Below, piece by piece: positions 18,508 through 27,317 of a stretch of DNA of 64,000 nucleotides (positions are counted from its first letter, which is position 1; every line of letters starts with the position of its first letter). The stretch spans positions 1 to 64,000 of the forward strand of contig NZ_JBFAZX010000021.1 of the NCBI RefSeq assembly GCF_040689395.1, in the 5' to 3' direction. This DNA comes from Dactylosporangium sp040689395 (lineage in GTDB: Bacteria > Actinomycetota > Actinomycetes > Mycobacteriales > Micromonosporaceae). The notes under the pieces were generated by a model, which was not told the DNA's origin, did not search any database, and saw nothing but the letters and a program-made list of their open reading frames with translations. Position numbers and translations under genes: made by a program.

Positions 18508-20483
18508 GATCGCACCGCCTCGGTGACGCGCACACATCTAGCTCTCCGATGGGAGGTTACCGTCGTTAGCGGAATGCTCCCTTCGGCACATTCAGGCGTC
18601 GCAACCGCGCACCGTGCCTGGAATCTACAGCCGCTTGGCCAAGCACCTGGGTCAGGCACGCTGCCCGTTATCACGGGAAGCCGCCCCAGCGCGACGGCCG
18701 AGTACGGATTCGAGCGCAGTAGCCCAGCCGTGTATGGCATTGCCGGTGCGCTCAGCACCTCGTCGACGGGACCCTGCTCGACGACCTCGCCGGCATACAT
18801 CACGAGTGCCGAGTCACATGAGTCTGCCAGGACCCCAAAGTCATGAGTAACGATCACCATCGACATCGACAGTTGTTCCTGCAAGCTACGGAACAAGTCC
18901 AGAATGTCGGCCTGTACCGTAACGTCAAGCGCGGTCGTGGGCTCATCGGCCACCAGCAGTTTCGGCTCCAGTCCCAACGCGAGCGCTATTGCCACGCGCT
19001 GTGCCATGCCTCCAGACAGTTCATGCGGGTAACTCGCTGCCGCGCGCCGGGGATCCGGCATGCCAACCAAGTCAAGTAGTTCAAGAACCCGCCCGTGCGC
19101 CGCTCGCGAGGACATGCGGCCTCGGTGACGCATCGGCTCCGCAAGCTGTGCACCGACCGTGAACACGGGATCGAGGCTGACCATCGGTTCCTGTGCGACG
19201 AATCCGATCTCGCTGCCGCGCACGACGTTGAATGAGGACGGTCTTGACGGGTCGAGCTCGCGTCCGTTGAAGAAGATCTTCCCCGCGGTGACCTTGCCGG
19301 GAGATGGAACAAGCCCAAGTAGAGCGAGCATGGTGATGGTCTTGCCTGAGCCGCTCTCGCCGACAATGCCGAGCGATCCCCGGTGCGGCACCTCGAATCC
19401 GACGTCGGTCACCACTGGTCGCCATCCGTCGGCGCTGGGGAACGACACCTCTAAGCCGCTCACGCTGAGCAGGCCGGTCTTGGGACCCTCGCCTTCACCA
19501 GCCTGGCGGGCATCCCGTTCGAACACGGCTGCCGGCGCGCGCAGTGTTTCATCACTCTTCGCGTTACCGGCAGGAGTCTTGACGGCCGTCGCGGACACAA
19601 CCGTGGCCTGTCGCTGCTTCTTGAGTCTTGACCAGCGCCTGGGCCGGGCGCGTGCCGCGCCGTCGACGGTGGCGTCGAGGAGCGTGTCACCGAACAAATT
19701 CGATGCCAGCACCGTCAGCACGATAATTCCGCCAGTCGGCACCAAATACCACGGCTGCTTGTAGATCGCGTTCCCAGCTGCCGCGACCATGCTGCCCCAC
19801 GTCGGTGTAGGCGGTCGCGCACCGAGCCCGATGAAACTCAGCCCCGCCTCGATGAACAGCGCAGCCCCAAACAGCGTGGACGCACGGACGATGACAGGTC
19901 CCAGCACGTTCGGAACAATGTGTCGCAGGAGAATCCTGGTTCTGGAAAGCCCGAACACCTGGGCCGCGTCCACGTATAGCGCGGAACGCGCCTCGAGCGT
20001 TGATCCCCTCGAGAGTCGCATGAAGTCAGCGCTCAGCATCACGCCAAGGGCAATCATCGCCGCGTTCATGTTAGGCCCGAATACGGCGAGGACGGTAAGC
20101 AGGATCATGATGACAGGTGTTGCCAGAAGAAGGTCAGTGACCCGATCGAACAGGATCATCACTCGGCCGGCGAAAAACCCGGCCAGCACTCCGGCCGTAA
20201 CTCCAAGGAGCACGGCGACGGCTATACACAGGAGGCCCGCGAACAGGCTCAGCCTTGCCCCGTAGATAAGCCTACTGAGAATGTCTCGGCCCAGCTCGTC
20301 CGTCCCCAGCCAGTGTGCGGCCGAGGGCCCGGACAACACGTTGCTCAGATCCTGTTGATACGGATCGTCCGGCGCGATCCACTTCGCGAGGACAGCCGCA
20401 ATCACTAACGTGCCGAGAACCAGAAGGCATGCGACCGCCATCGGCCGGCGCAGGCCGACGGTCAAACGCTTCCAGGTAATCAT
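18504..20483 (-). CDS. ABC transporter permease-ATPase fusion (DppC-DppD type)
   Basis: This natural fusion has 659 residues. About residues 1-285 form a DppC-like permease with several membrane segments, the LGTDELGRDILSRLIYGAR motif and a permease loop near GLSRTRILLRHIVPN. A basic linker leads into an OppD-like ATPase with Walker A GESGSGKT, signature ELSGGMAQRVAIALAL, Walker B LLVADEPTTALD and a cysteine-containing tail (GCRFQARCAVATPEC). Such fusions are known among actinobacterial peptide transporters, so a sequencing error is not needed to explain it. Four-base overlaps join it to both neighbouring transporter genes. Confidence 0.95.
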   Translation of the reverse strand: MITWKRLTVGLRRPMAVACLLVLGTLVIAAVLAKWIAPDDPYQQDLSNVLSGPSAAHWLGTDELGRDILSRLIYGARLSLFAGLLCIAVAVLLGVTAGVLAGFFAGRVMILFDRVTDLLLATPVIMILLTVLAVFGPNMNAAMIALGVMLSADFMRLSRGSTLEARSALYVDAAQVFGLSRTRILLRHIVPNVLGPVIVRASTLFGAALFIEAGLSFIGLGARPPTPTWGSMVAAAGNAIYKQPWYLVPTGGIIVLTVLASNLFGDTLLDATVDGAARARPRRWSRLKKQRQATVVSATAVKTPAGNAKSDETLRAPAAVFERDARQAGEGEGPKTGLLSVSGLEVSFPSADGWRPVVTDVGFEVPHRGSLGIVGESGSGKTITMLALLGLVPSPGKVTAGKIFFNGRELDPSRPSSFNVVRGSEIGFVAQEPMVSLDPVFTVGAQLAEPMRHRGRMSSRAAHGRVLELLDLVGMPDPRRAAASYPHELSGGMAQRVAIALALGLEPKLLVADEPTTALDVTVQADILDLFRSLQEQLSMSMVIVTHDFGVLADSCDSALVMYAGEVVEQGPVDEVLSAPAMPYTAGLLRSNPYSAVALGRLPVITGSVPDPGAWPSGCRFQARCAVATPECAEGSIPLTTVTSHRRARCVRVTEAVRS

Positions 20484-21490
20484 GCCAGACGCACCTTCGG
20501 GTTCAACCAGCTGTAGACAACGTCGACAATCACGTTAACCGCCACGACCACGACGGTCAGGTACAGGACGAGCGCCTGCATCACCGGATAGTCGTGGTTG
20601 GAGGCAGAGTCGATTGCCAGTGTTCCGACGCCTGGCAGCGCAAATACCTGCTCGACGATGACGGCCGAGCTCAGCATTCCGATGAAACGCACACCGATCA
20701 AGGTTGTCACCGGAATCGCCGCATTCTTGAGGGCGTGGCGGAACACGATACTGCGATTACTCACTCCGTTCGCCCGTAGCGTTCGAATGAACTCGCGATC
20801 AAGCGCCGAGATCATCGCGGCCCGGGTCATTCGCGCCACCGAGCCCATCGCGGCCAGGCCCAGCGTCACCACTGGCAAGACCATCGAAAGGGCCCATCCG
20901 TTCAATGACTCGGTGAACGGCACGAACCCGTTGGCGGGCAACCAATTCCAGTGCACCGCGAATAGTCCAATGAGTACCAGGCCCAGCCAGAAGTCAGGAA
21001 CGGACTGGCCTACGATGGCGGCGACCTGCACGGCAGAGCCGTCGGCGCGTTTCCGAAGCGCGGCGTAAACGCCGGCGGCAATTCCACCGAGTACTGACAG
21101 GATCGTGGCGCCTATGGCGAGTGACAGAGTTGCCGGCATGCGATCAAGGACGACCGCCGTTGCCGAACGGCTGGAGAAGAGCGACTTGCCCACTTCTCCA
21201 TGTGCCAGATTGCCAATGAATTCCAGATACTGCTGCAGCATGGGACGATCAAGTCCGAGCTGATGCCGCAATTGATCATATTGGGGCCCGGTCGCCCGGT
21301 CGCCAAGAATCTGCACGACCGGGTCTCCAGGGGCTAGTCTGAGCAAGAAGAACGTCAAAGTCATGATCGCCCAGATCAGCGGAACTGCCAACAGCACACG
21401 CCGCGCTAGCAGGCGCCCAACAGTCACGACTCCCTTGGGTAGGCTCAGTTCAAGTCTGCGCCTGATCCGGGCATAAGGGAGGGACGTCAT
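20480..21490 (-). CDS. ABC transporter permease (DppB/OppB-like)
   Basis: This integral membrane protein has 336 residues and about six membrane segments. The first is near LLARRVLLAVPLIWAIMTLTFFLLRLAPGDPV, the typical OppB start with its APGDP motif, and the inner-membrane loop motif is near NGVSNRSIVFRHALKNA. It pairs with the DppC-like half of the fusion protein encoded immediately downstream to form the membrane channel. It overlaps both the binding-protein gene and the fusion gene by four bases. Confidence 0.93.
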   Translation of the reverse strand: MTSLPYARIRRRLELSLPKGVVTVGRLLARRVLLAVPLIWAIMTLTFFLLRLAPGDPVVQILGDRATGPQYDQLRHQLGLDRPMLQQYLEFIGNLAHGEVGKSLFSSRSATAVVLDRMPATLSLAIGATILSVLGGIAAGVYAALRKRADGSAVQVAAIVGQSVPDFWLGLVLIGLFAVHWNWLPANGFVPFTESLNGWALSMVLPVVTLGLAAMGSVARMTRAAMISALDREFIRTLRANGVSNRSIVFRHALKNAAIPVTTLIGVRFIGMLSSAVIVEQVFALPGVGTLAIDSASNHDYPVMQALVLYLTVVVVAVNVIVDVVYSWLNPKVRLA

Positions 21491-23004
21491 GCCGGCTGCC
21501 AGCCGATGATGTTCGGCATGATCACGTGCGGTGTAAGGCTTGGGTTTGCAATCTTATTAGGTGCCACCAAGACGATGGCGTCCGCAGTGAATACCGGCAC
21601 GAACCAAGCCTCGTCAGTCATACGCTTGCTGAGCTTCTGGAACGTTGCGTTACGCTCCTGGTCGGCCTGACTTGCGCCCTCGTTCAGGAGTTTGATCATC
21701 TGCTCGTCGACTGTGTGCTCCGGATTGCGAGGGCTGTCCTTGCCGAGCAGCGTCTGCATGTCGAGATACGTGCTTGACATCCCCCACGGCTGCCAGGCTG
21801 CCGCGTGCCCACCGGCAACCGTGTCGCTGGCGAGGCCGGCCGGGGACGCCGTCACAATCTCAACCTTCACACCGACTTTCGCAAAGTAGTCGGCCACAGC
21901 CTGCACGACCGTCGCGTCAGTCGCCCGGGAGAGAATTGGAAGCGTAAAGCCGTTTGCATATCCGGCCGCGGCGAGTAGCTCCCGGGCCTTCGCGGGGTCA
22001 TACGGGTATGCTTTGTCCAGTGACGAGTCGTAGCCTTCCATTCCCTTCGAGATGAACTGGGAAGTCGCGGTTCCATAACCGGACAGGATCGACTCAACAA
22101 TCTTCTGCCGATCGATGGCGTAGTTGAGTGCCTGGCGGACCCTTACGTCGCCCAGTGCGGGCACCAGGGCACCAGTCCTGTCATACAGCATGAGCCCGGT
22201 GCTGTCGGTCGGCTGCGAAAGGACGTCCAGCCGGGCTTTCTTGGCGGTAGTGGCAGTGTCCGGGTTCCCCTTACCCGCAGTGGCATTGCCAGCTTGAACA
22301 GCCTGGAACATCGCCGTGTAGTCAGCGATGACGCGCATCGTAATCTTCGTGTACTTCACAGCGTTCTGATCGAAGTAGTTCGGGTTCGGAACGTACGTGT
22401 AGTGATCGCCGGAGATCGTCGAGCTCGCGTCCAGCATGTAGGGGCCGGCACCAACAGGGTTCTGGTCGAGATCTGGCTTGCCGAACGCGGCGGGACTGAC
22501 CATCATGCCGAAGTTCTGACTCAGCGCCGTTGGAAGCGACGGCATCGCGGACTTGAGATGCACACGCACGGTCGTGTTGTCAACGACGTCGGTCGACCCG
22601 ACTGCTGACCAGGTCGACTTGACCGGACCATTCACCGTCATGTCCCGGTCGAAGTTCGCCTTGACCGCAGCCGCGTCGAGCGGCGTACCGTCGGAGAACT
22701 TCAGGCCGGGCCGGATCGAGATCTCAAACGTCTTGTTGCCGTCGCTGTACGACCACTTGGTAGCGAGGCCGGGCTGGAAACTCCCGTCCGGTGCGACGCG
22801 GATCAACGAGTCGTAGGCGAGCCACAAGTACGGCAGGCTGTCGCCCGGGTTACTCTTGGCAGGGTCGAGTGAGACGGGTTTCAGCGCGTTTGCCATGACG
22901 AGAGTCGAATCGCGCTTCGTTGTCTCCCCCGACCCGGAGGAACACGCTCCTAAAGTCATCGCGAGGGCGCATAATACCCCTCCAATGAGTTGCCTTTTTA
23001 TCAT
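21487..23004 (-). CDS. ABC transporter substrate-binding lipoprotein (SBP family 5)
   Basis: This extracytoplasmic binding protein has 505 residues. It begins with a lipoprotein signal whose lipobox is LGAC (Cys21), so it should be anchored outside the membrane. The body has family-5 features: SLDPAKSNPGDSLPYLWLAYDSL, the WSYSDGNKTFEISIRPGLKFSDGTPLDAAAVKANFDR region, and a later VRQALNYAIDRQKIV. Family members bind peptides, nickel, opines or sugars. It heads the transporter genes, 82 bases after the enolase-superfamily dehydratase gene, whose likely acid substrate may be what is imported. Confidence 0.93.
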   Translation of the reverse strand: MIKRQLIGGVLCALAMTLGACSSGSGETTKRDSTLVMANALKPVSLDPAKSNPGDSLPYLWLAYDSLIRVAPDGSFQPGLATKWSYSDGNKTFEISIRPGLKFSDGTPLDAAAVKANFDRDMTVNGPVKSTWSAVGSTDVVDNTTVRVHLKSAMPSLPTALSQNFGMMVSPAAFGKPDLDQNPVGAGPYMLDASSTISGDHYTYVPNPNYFDQNAVKYTKITMRVIADYTAMFQAVQAGNATAGKGNPDTATTAKKARLDVLSQPTDSTGLMLYDRTGALVPALGDVRVRQALNYAIDRQKIVESILSGYGTATSQFISKGMEGYDSSLDKAYPYDPAKARELLAAAGYANGFTLPILSRATDATVVQAVADYFAKVGVKVEIVTASPAGLASDTVAGGHAAAWQPWGMSSTYLDMQTLLGKDSPRNPEHTVDEQMIKLLNEGASQADQERNATFQKLSKRMTDEAWFVPVFTADAIVLVAPNKIANPSLTPHVIMPNIIGWQPA

Positions 23005-23085
23005 GAGTACTCCTTGTACAATCCTAGGGGTGTTATCGGTTGCCTCGGAGATCTTGGAGCTTGTCGGCGCCGTGCTAGCCGGCCA

Positions 23086-24240
23086 TCACCAGTGCGTGAA
23101 GGAGCCGTCGAGCCGACGATATTCCGGGGCGCCCATAAGTTCCTTGCCGCCCGCCTTCTCCATGCTGTACTTGTCTCGCGCTCCGAGGTCGATTTCGATT
23201 CCCAGGCCTGGCGCCGTGGGGGCAAGGACGAAGCCGTCCTTCCATTCCACCTGCGCAGGGAACATCGACTCGAATACTTGGTTGCTTCGGTATTTCATCT
23301 CGAAAACCCCCACGTTGGAGGCTGCGAGGCTCAGATGGAGGCATGCGGCCGTACTGACCGGTCCCAGAGGGTTGTGCGCGGCCAGGTCGATGTAGTGAGA
23401 TTCCGCCCAGCCAACGATCTTGTAAGCTTCTGTGATTCCTCCGACGATACACAAATCGACCCGCGCATAGTCGATCAGTTCCTCTTCGATGGCTTGCCGG
23501 AACGCCCACTTCGACGCCCATTGCTCGCCCGCCGCGAGCGGAACCCGTGCGTCGCGGCGCAGCTTACGGTAGCTCTCAGGATTTTCTGAACGTAGGGCGT
23601 CTTCCAAATAGAAGACGTTGTACTGCTCGAGTTCGCGCGCTAGCCGCGAAGCATATACCGGAGAAAATCTACTGTGCGCGTCGGTGATGATCTCGATTTC
23701 GTCACCGACGGCCGACCGAACTGCTTCCACCTGCCGCAGCGCGAGCCTGACCGCCTCGGACGGTTCGAAAATACCCGGCCGTGCTGGACCAAGGCGCCAG
23801 CGCACGAATTTCCAGCCCTGCTCTGTCGCGCGGACGCAGTCCTCCACCAATTCTTCGGTCGACCCGGCGTCATAATTGTGCGTGTAGGCCTGCACCTTGT
23901 CCCTGTACAGTCCACCAAGCAGGTTGTAGACCGGCTGGTTGAGTGCCTTACCTTTGATGTCCCAGAGCGCCAGGTCAATCGCGCTGATAGCGGCGCAAGT
24001 AACCTTGTCGGCAGGAAAGAAGTCGCCGCGAAACATTTTCTGCCACAGGTGCTCGGTCCGCATCGGATCTTGCCCGATGATCTGCGGCGCCAGATGACGG
24101 ATGGCGCCCTCGACTGCCGCTTCCCGCCAGATGAGGCCTGATTCACCGATGCCACTGATTCCTTCGTCAGTGTGCACCTGGACGAATAGGAACGGCCTCC
24201 CGTCGGCCACGTGTATGGTTTCCACTCCGGTGATTTTCAT
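23086..24240 (-). CDS. Mandelate racemase/muconate lactonizing enzyme family dehydratase (galactonate dehydratase-like)
   Basis: This enolase-superfamily enzyme has 384 residues; the start is the ATG preceded by AGGCGGA. The barrel shows the three metal ligands expected of the superfamily: Asp in ITDAHSRFSP, Glu in FYLEDALRSENPESY and Glu in LAAGEQWASKW. The catalytic histidine is in LAAHNPLGPVSTAACLHL, a context close to D-galactonate and related acid-sugar dehydratases. It should turn an aldonic acid into a 2-keto-3-deoxy acid, the substrate type of the aldolase downstream. It is the first gene of the leftward operon. Exact sugar specificity cannot be read by eye. Confidence 0.9.
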   Translation of the reverse strand: MKITGVETIHVADGRPFLFVQVHTDEGISGIGESGLIWREAAVEGAIRHLAPQIIGQDPMRTEHLWQKMFRGDFFPADKVTCAAISAIDLALWDIKGKALNQPVYNLLGGLYRDKVQAYTHNYDAGSTEELVEDCVRATEQGWKFVRWRLGPARPGIFEPSEAVRLALRQVEAVRSAVGDEIEIITDAHSRFSPVYASRLARELEQYNVFYLEDALRSENPESYRKLRRDARVPLAAGEQWASKWAFRQAIEEELIDYARVDLCIVGGITEAYKIVGWAESHYIDLAAHNPLGPVSTAACLHLSLAASNVGVFEMKYRSNQVFESMFPAQVEWKDGFVLAPTAPGLGIEIDLGARDKYSMEKAGGKELMGAPEYRRLDGSFTHW

Positions 24241-24443
24241 GTTCCGCCTATTCCGTAGTCGTATCCGCGGTTGCGGACGAGCCAAGCGTCGTGGCCGCCG
24301 GCGAATCGGTGGTCGCGCTGCACCGCCTAGATGAGTGGCGATCGCTTATCAGGCCACCGTATTGTTGGTCGTCAGATCGTCGGCCATCATGGAGGATCGG
24401 CTCGCGCACCGGCCGCTCCGGAATGCACCATTACTCGTCATTT

Positions 24444-24477
24444 GATTACATCCGGTAATGCATGCATCTTGGTATGC
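24444..24477. promoter_or_regulatory. Palindromes upstream of the dehydratase-transporter operon (putative operator)
   Basis: An AT-rich island 200 bases or more upstream of the enolase-type gene holds ATTAC-N5-GTAAT (24445-24459) followed by GCAT-N6-ATGC (24464-24477). The second shares 13 of 16 bases over 24462-24477 with 9225-9240, upstream of the SDR / 2-oxoacid dehydrogenase operon. A shared operator for the intervening GntR regulator is plausible. Confidence 0.45.
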
Positions 24478-25041
24478 TCCTGCCTGCGCGCGGGCGTGTC
24501 AAGGGGCTGTACTGCGTGAGGCTGATGCTCGTCAAGCGAGCGTTCACCTGAAGAACTCGTCTACTCACACACCGTGAGCGCGCGTGTAAAGCGGGTGATC
24601 ACGCGACGCGGGTACGGCCGAGGAAGTACTTTCGATGGGTCTCGGCCTTTCGACTGTCATGCTCTGCCGTAGCCGGCCTGTTTGGCGCTCAGAGCTGCGG
24701 AAGTGCCTGTTTCCCCGCTGATGCTCGTGCTACGCCGGGCTACAGTCCCGCCCATCTGGCACGTCCGCCCCCAGACGGGCTAGGCCCCTGGCGCCACGCG
24801 CCCGAGGGCGCCTCGGGAATCCCGCTCCGCCTGCTCTGCGGCGGATCCGCGCGCACATCGAGCTAGGCGCACGGTTACGAAGCCTCACTCCTGCCCAAGA
24901 GGATCGCGTGCTAGGTCGCCAGCTCGCTGCCGCTGCGCGACGTCACGGTCAACCCGCGACTATGTCGGGCCAAGCCGCCTGCGCTGCCGTGACCAATCCC
25001 GCGTCGGGTCCCAGCTGCGACGGCCGTCTTTGTCGCCCCGC
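24478..25041. other. Non-coding or degenerate stretch between two operons
   Basis: I find no supportable gene in these roughly 560 bases. Codon-like patterning near 24850-24960 (plus strand, ARLRSLTPAQEDRVLGRQLAAAARRH) has no recognisable family and several stops around it. It may be a decayed gene. The nearby 24.3-24.5 kb stretch probably holds the promoter of the leftward dehydratase-transporter operon. Confidence 0.35.
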
Positions 25042-26073
25042 TCATAGCCGGTCATGTGCAAGCTGGAGGTAGACCTCGACCGACTCTCCCGCAGTGTCGA
25101 ACCCGATACCAGAAGCTGCTCCGGCGCGGGCGCGATGATCAATACCGGCGGCGATGACGCCGATTTTGAAGTATGCCAGCGCGAGATGGAAGTTCCACGC
25201 AACGAGCGTCGCGCCTCCGACCTTCTCGTAGAGCCCAGCGAGCTCCGCGGGCCCTCGTAGCCGGGGGCTGGTCCAAGCGGCGGGCGAGCCAACGATCAGG
25301 TCGAAGACCGGATAGCGGTAGGCGCACATCATGGCTACGTCGGCCACCGGGTCGCCGATGGTGGACAGCTCCCAGTCCAGAACGGCAGCGATCCTGGGCG
25401 CCCTATCGGAATCGTTGGTAACGATGGTGTTGTCGATGCGATAGTCGCCATGAATGATCGCCGCCGATTGCTGGTCCGGCAGGCGGGCCATGAGTCCGGC
25501 GCTGACCTCGGACGCGAGGCGTTCGAGGCGCGGGTCGCCGACAATCTCCCACTGCCGCGCCCAGCGACCCACTTGACGCTCGGCGTACCGGTCCGGGCGA
25601 CCGAATTCTTGCAGGCCGACCGCGACGTGGTCGATCTGGTGTAGGGCCGCGAGCGTCTCGACGAGTTCGACGGTGATGGCGTCCACGCTGGCGTCGTCAA
25701 GCGTGTCGAGCTCTGCTTGCGCTCGGATCGTGCGACCTTCGACCAACTCAGCCACGGCGAACGGCACACCGATGATGGACGTGTCATCGCACAGGGTCAC
25801 GGCGCGCGGGACTGGTACGCAGGTTGTTGCTAGTGCGCGCGTGACTCGGTATTCCCGCGGGATGTCGTGCGCCGACGGTGTCTGCCCGGCCCTCGGTGGA
25901 GTCCGCATGACCCAGGATGACGTGCCGTCCGAGAGTCGGTATGTAAGGTTCGACCGACCACCCATGACTAACTCGGCGGTCAGCGAGCCCTCCACGGCGG
26001 CCCCAGCCGCCCTCAGCCGGTCGGCTACGGCGGCGAGTTGTGAGGGAGACAGTCGGACACTTGTTGGTGTCAC
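25042..26073 (-). CDS. Phosphotransferase family protein (APH fold, acyl-CoA dehydrogenase-associated)
   Basis: This 343-residue protein has the aminoglycoside-phosphotransferase/choline kinase fold. The catalytic loop is IHGDYRIDNTIV and the metal-binding segment is AAVLDWELSTIGDPVADVAMM. Proteins of this type are commonly encoded next to acyl-CoA dehydrogenases, as here, and in some eukaryotes the two are fused; their function in fatty-acid-like catabolism is not established. Its start overlaps the dehydrogenase stop by four bases. Antibiotic resistance is unlikely given that context. Confidence 0.9.
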   Translation of the reverse strand: MTPTSVRLSPSQLAAVADRLRAAGAAVEGSLTAELVMGGRSNLTYRLSDGTSSWVMRTPPRAGQTPSAHDIPREYRVTRALATTCVPVPRAVTLCDDTSIIGVPFAVAELVEGRTIRAQAELDTLDDASVDAITVELVETLAALHQIDHVAVGLQEFGRPDRYAERQVGRWARQWEIVGDPRLERLASEVSAGLMARLPDQQSAAIIHGDYRIDNTIVTNDSDRAPRIAAVLDWELSTIGDPVADVAMMCAYRYPVFDLIVGSPAAWTSPRLRGPAELAGLYEKVGGATLVAWNFHLALAYFKIGVIAAGIDHRARAGAASGIGFDTAGESVEVYLQLAHDRL

Positions 26074-27245
26074 GGTCCCCCCACAATCTGCCGGACCGCA
26101 CGCTTGGAGATCGAGGCGCGGTGCACCTCGGATGGTCCGTCGTAGACCCGGAATGGGCGTAGCTCACGCGCCACTTTGGCAACCGGCAGTTCTGCCGAGA
26201 CGCCGAGACCGCCACACAGCTGCATGGCCCGATCAGCAACCCGGCCCAGGGCTTCCGCCGCAAAAGTCTTGGCGATCGATGTTGACTTCGACGCGCGTTC
26301 GGCACTGTCGAGTTCGGCACACGCCACCATGAGCAGTGCTCTGGTGGCCGCCAGGTCGATCTCGTTGTCTGCGATGAGTAGCTGTGCCATGCCCAAGTCG
26401 GCCAACCGCGACCCGAAGACCCGCCGGCCCACGGCGTGCGCCACGGCGACCTCATGTGCCCGCCGCGCCGCGCCGAGCCACCGCATGACATGGGTCAAGC
26501 GGGCCGGGCCCAACCTTACCTGGGCATATCGAAATCCTTCGTCGACAGCGCCGAGCACGTCGGCGTCGGGCACGAAGAGGTTCGTGAACCTCACCTCGCA
26601 GTGGCCGCCGACCATCGACCGGTCCATCGTGCCGATGTGTCGAACGATCTCGATGCCGGGCGCGGCGGCGTTTGCCAGCAACATCGTCGCTCCGCGGGCA
26701 TCGCCGGGTTCGCCGCTCGTACGGGCCATGATGATGAACAGGTCCGCGCCGTCCGCGCCGGTGATGAAGTGCTTACGACCGTTGACGGCGAAGCCGCCAT
26801 CGACCTTCTCCGCCCGCGTGGTCAGTGCGGCCGGATCCGACCCTGCGCCAGGGGCCGGCTCGGTCATCGCAAACGCCGACCGCCACTCTCCGGCTACCAG
26901 CGGTCGCAGGTATTTCCGGCGCTGGGCGTCTGACGCGACGTGGTCCAGCAAGTGGATGTTGCCCTCGTCCGGCGCGTTGACGTTCATCGCCATCGGCCCG
27001 AACAGTGAGTAGCCTGCCTCCTCCAGAACCGGGGCACGTTGGCACATCGTCAGACCGAGCCCGCCGCAGTCGACCGGACCCTGCGGGGACAAGAGGCCCA
27101 GCAATCGTGCTCGAGCCTGCAGCCGCCTGCGGAGTTCCTCACCGCCTGCGGCTTCGACGTCGCCGTCGTACTCGTCGTCGATGGGAAGTACCTCAGACGT
27201 GATGAAGGCTCGTGTCGCTTCCACCAGCGACGCCACATCAGGCAT
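26070..27245 (-). CDS. Acyl-CoA dehydrogenase family protein
   Basis: This 391-residue FAD-dependent dehydrogenase shows the flavin-contact segment AFAMTEPAPGAGSDPAALTTRA, the VNGRKHFITGADGADLFIIMARTSG segment, and the C-terminal AMQLCGGLGVSAELPVAKVARELRPFRVYDGPSEVHRASI region typical of the ACAD10/11 or long-chain type group. It probably oxidises an acyl-CoA thioester. It is the first gene after a TetR regulator and is co-translated with the phosphotransferase. A perfect palindrome in the 72-base gap before it is a likely TetR operator. Confidence 0.93.
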   Translation of the reverse strand: MPDVASLVEATRAFITSEVLPIDDEYDGDVEAAGGEELRRRLQARARLLGLLSPQGPVDCGGLGLTMCQRAPVLEEAGYSLFGPMAMNVNAPDEGNIHLLDHVASDAQRRKYLRPLVAGEWRSAFAMTEPAPGAGSDPAALTTRAEKVDGGFAVNGRKHFITGADGADLFIIMARTSGEPGDARGATMLLANAAAPGIEIVRHIGTMDRSMVGGHCEVRFTNLFVPDADVLGAVDEGFRYAQVRLGPARLTHVMRWLGAARRAHEVAVAHAVGRRVFGSRLADLGMAQLLIADNEIDLAATRALLMVACAELDSAERASKSTSIAKTFAAEALGRVADRAMQLCGGLGVSAELPVAKVARELRPFRVYDGPSEVHRASISKRAVRQIVGGP

Positions 27246-27268
27246 CGATCGCCGCCTCCAATCATCCC

Positions 27269-27292
27269 GACCGAGCGATCGCTCGCTCGGTC
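27269..27292. promoter_or_regulatory. Perfect palindromic TetR-type operator
   Basis: GACCGAGCGA (27269-27278) and TCGCTCGGTC (27283-27292) are exact reverse complements separated by TCGC. This resembles known TetR-family operators in actinomycetes (CGAGCG/CGCTCG cores). It sits between the TetR gene and the acyl-CoA dehydrogenase start, 24 bases upstream of the latter, so bound TetR would block the two downstream genes. Confidence 0.75.
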
Positions 27293-27317
27293 AGGCTCTC
27301 ATGTGAGGTCGCAAGGG

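Noticed and set aside
18504..20483. Permease-ATPase fusion as an assembly error
   Set aside because: Both halves are complete and in frame with a plausible linker, and such fusions are known in actinobacterial peptide transporters.
25042..26073. Aminoglycoside resistance kinase
   Set aside because: The fold matches, but co-translation with an acyl-CoA dehydrogenase and the TetR context fit the acyl-CoA dehydrogenase-associated phosphotransferase group.
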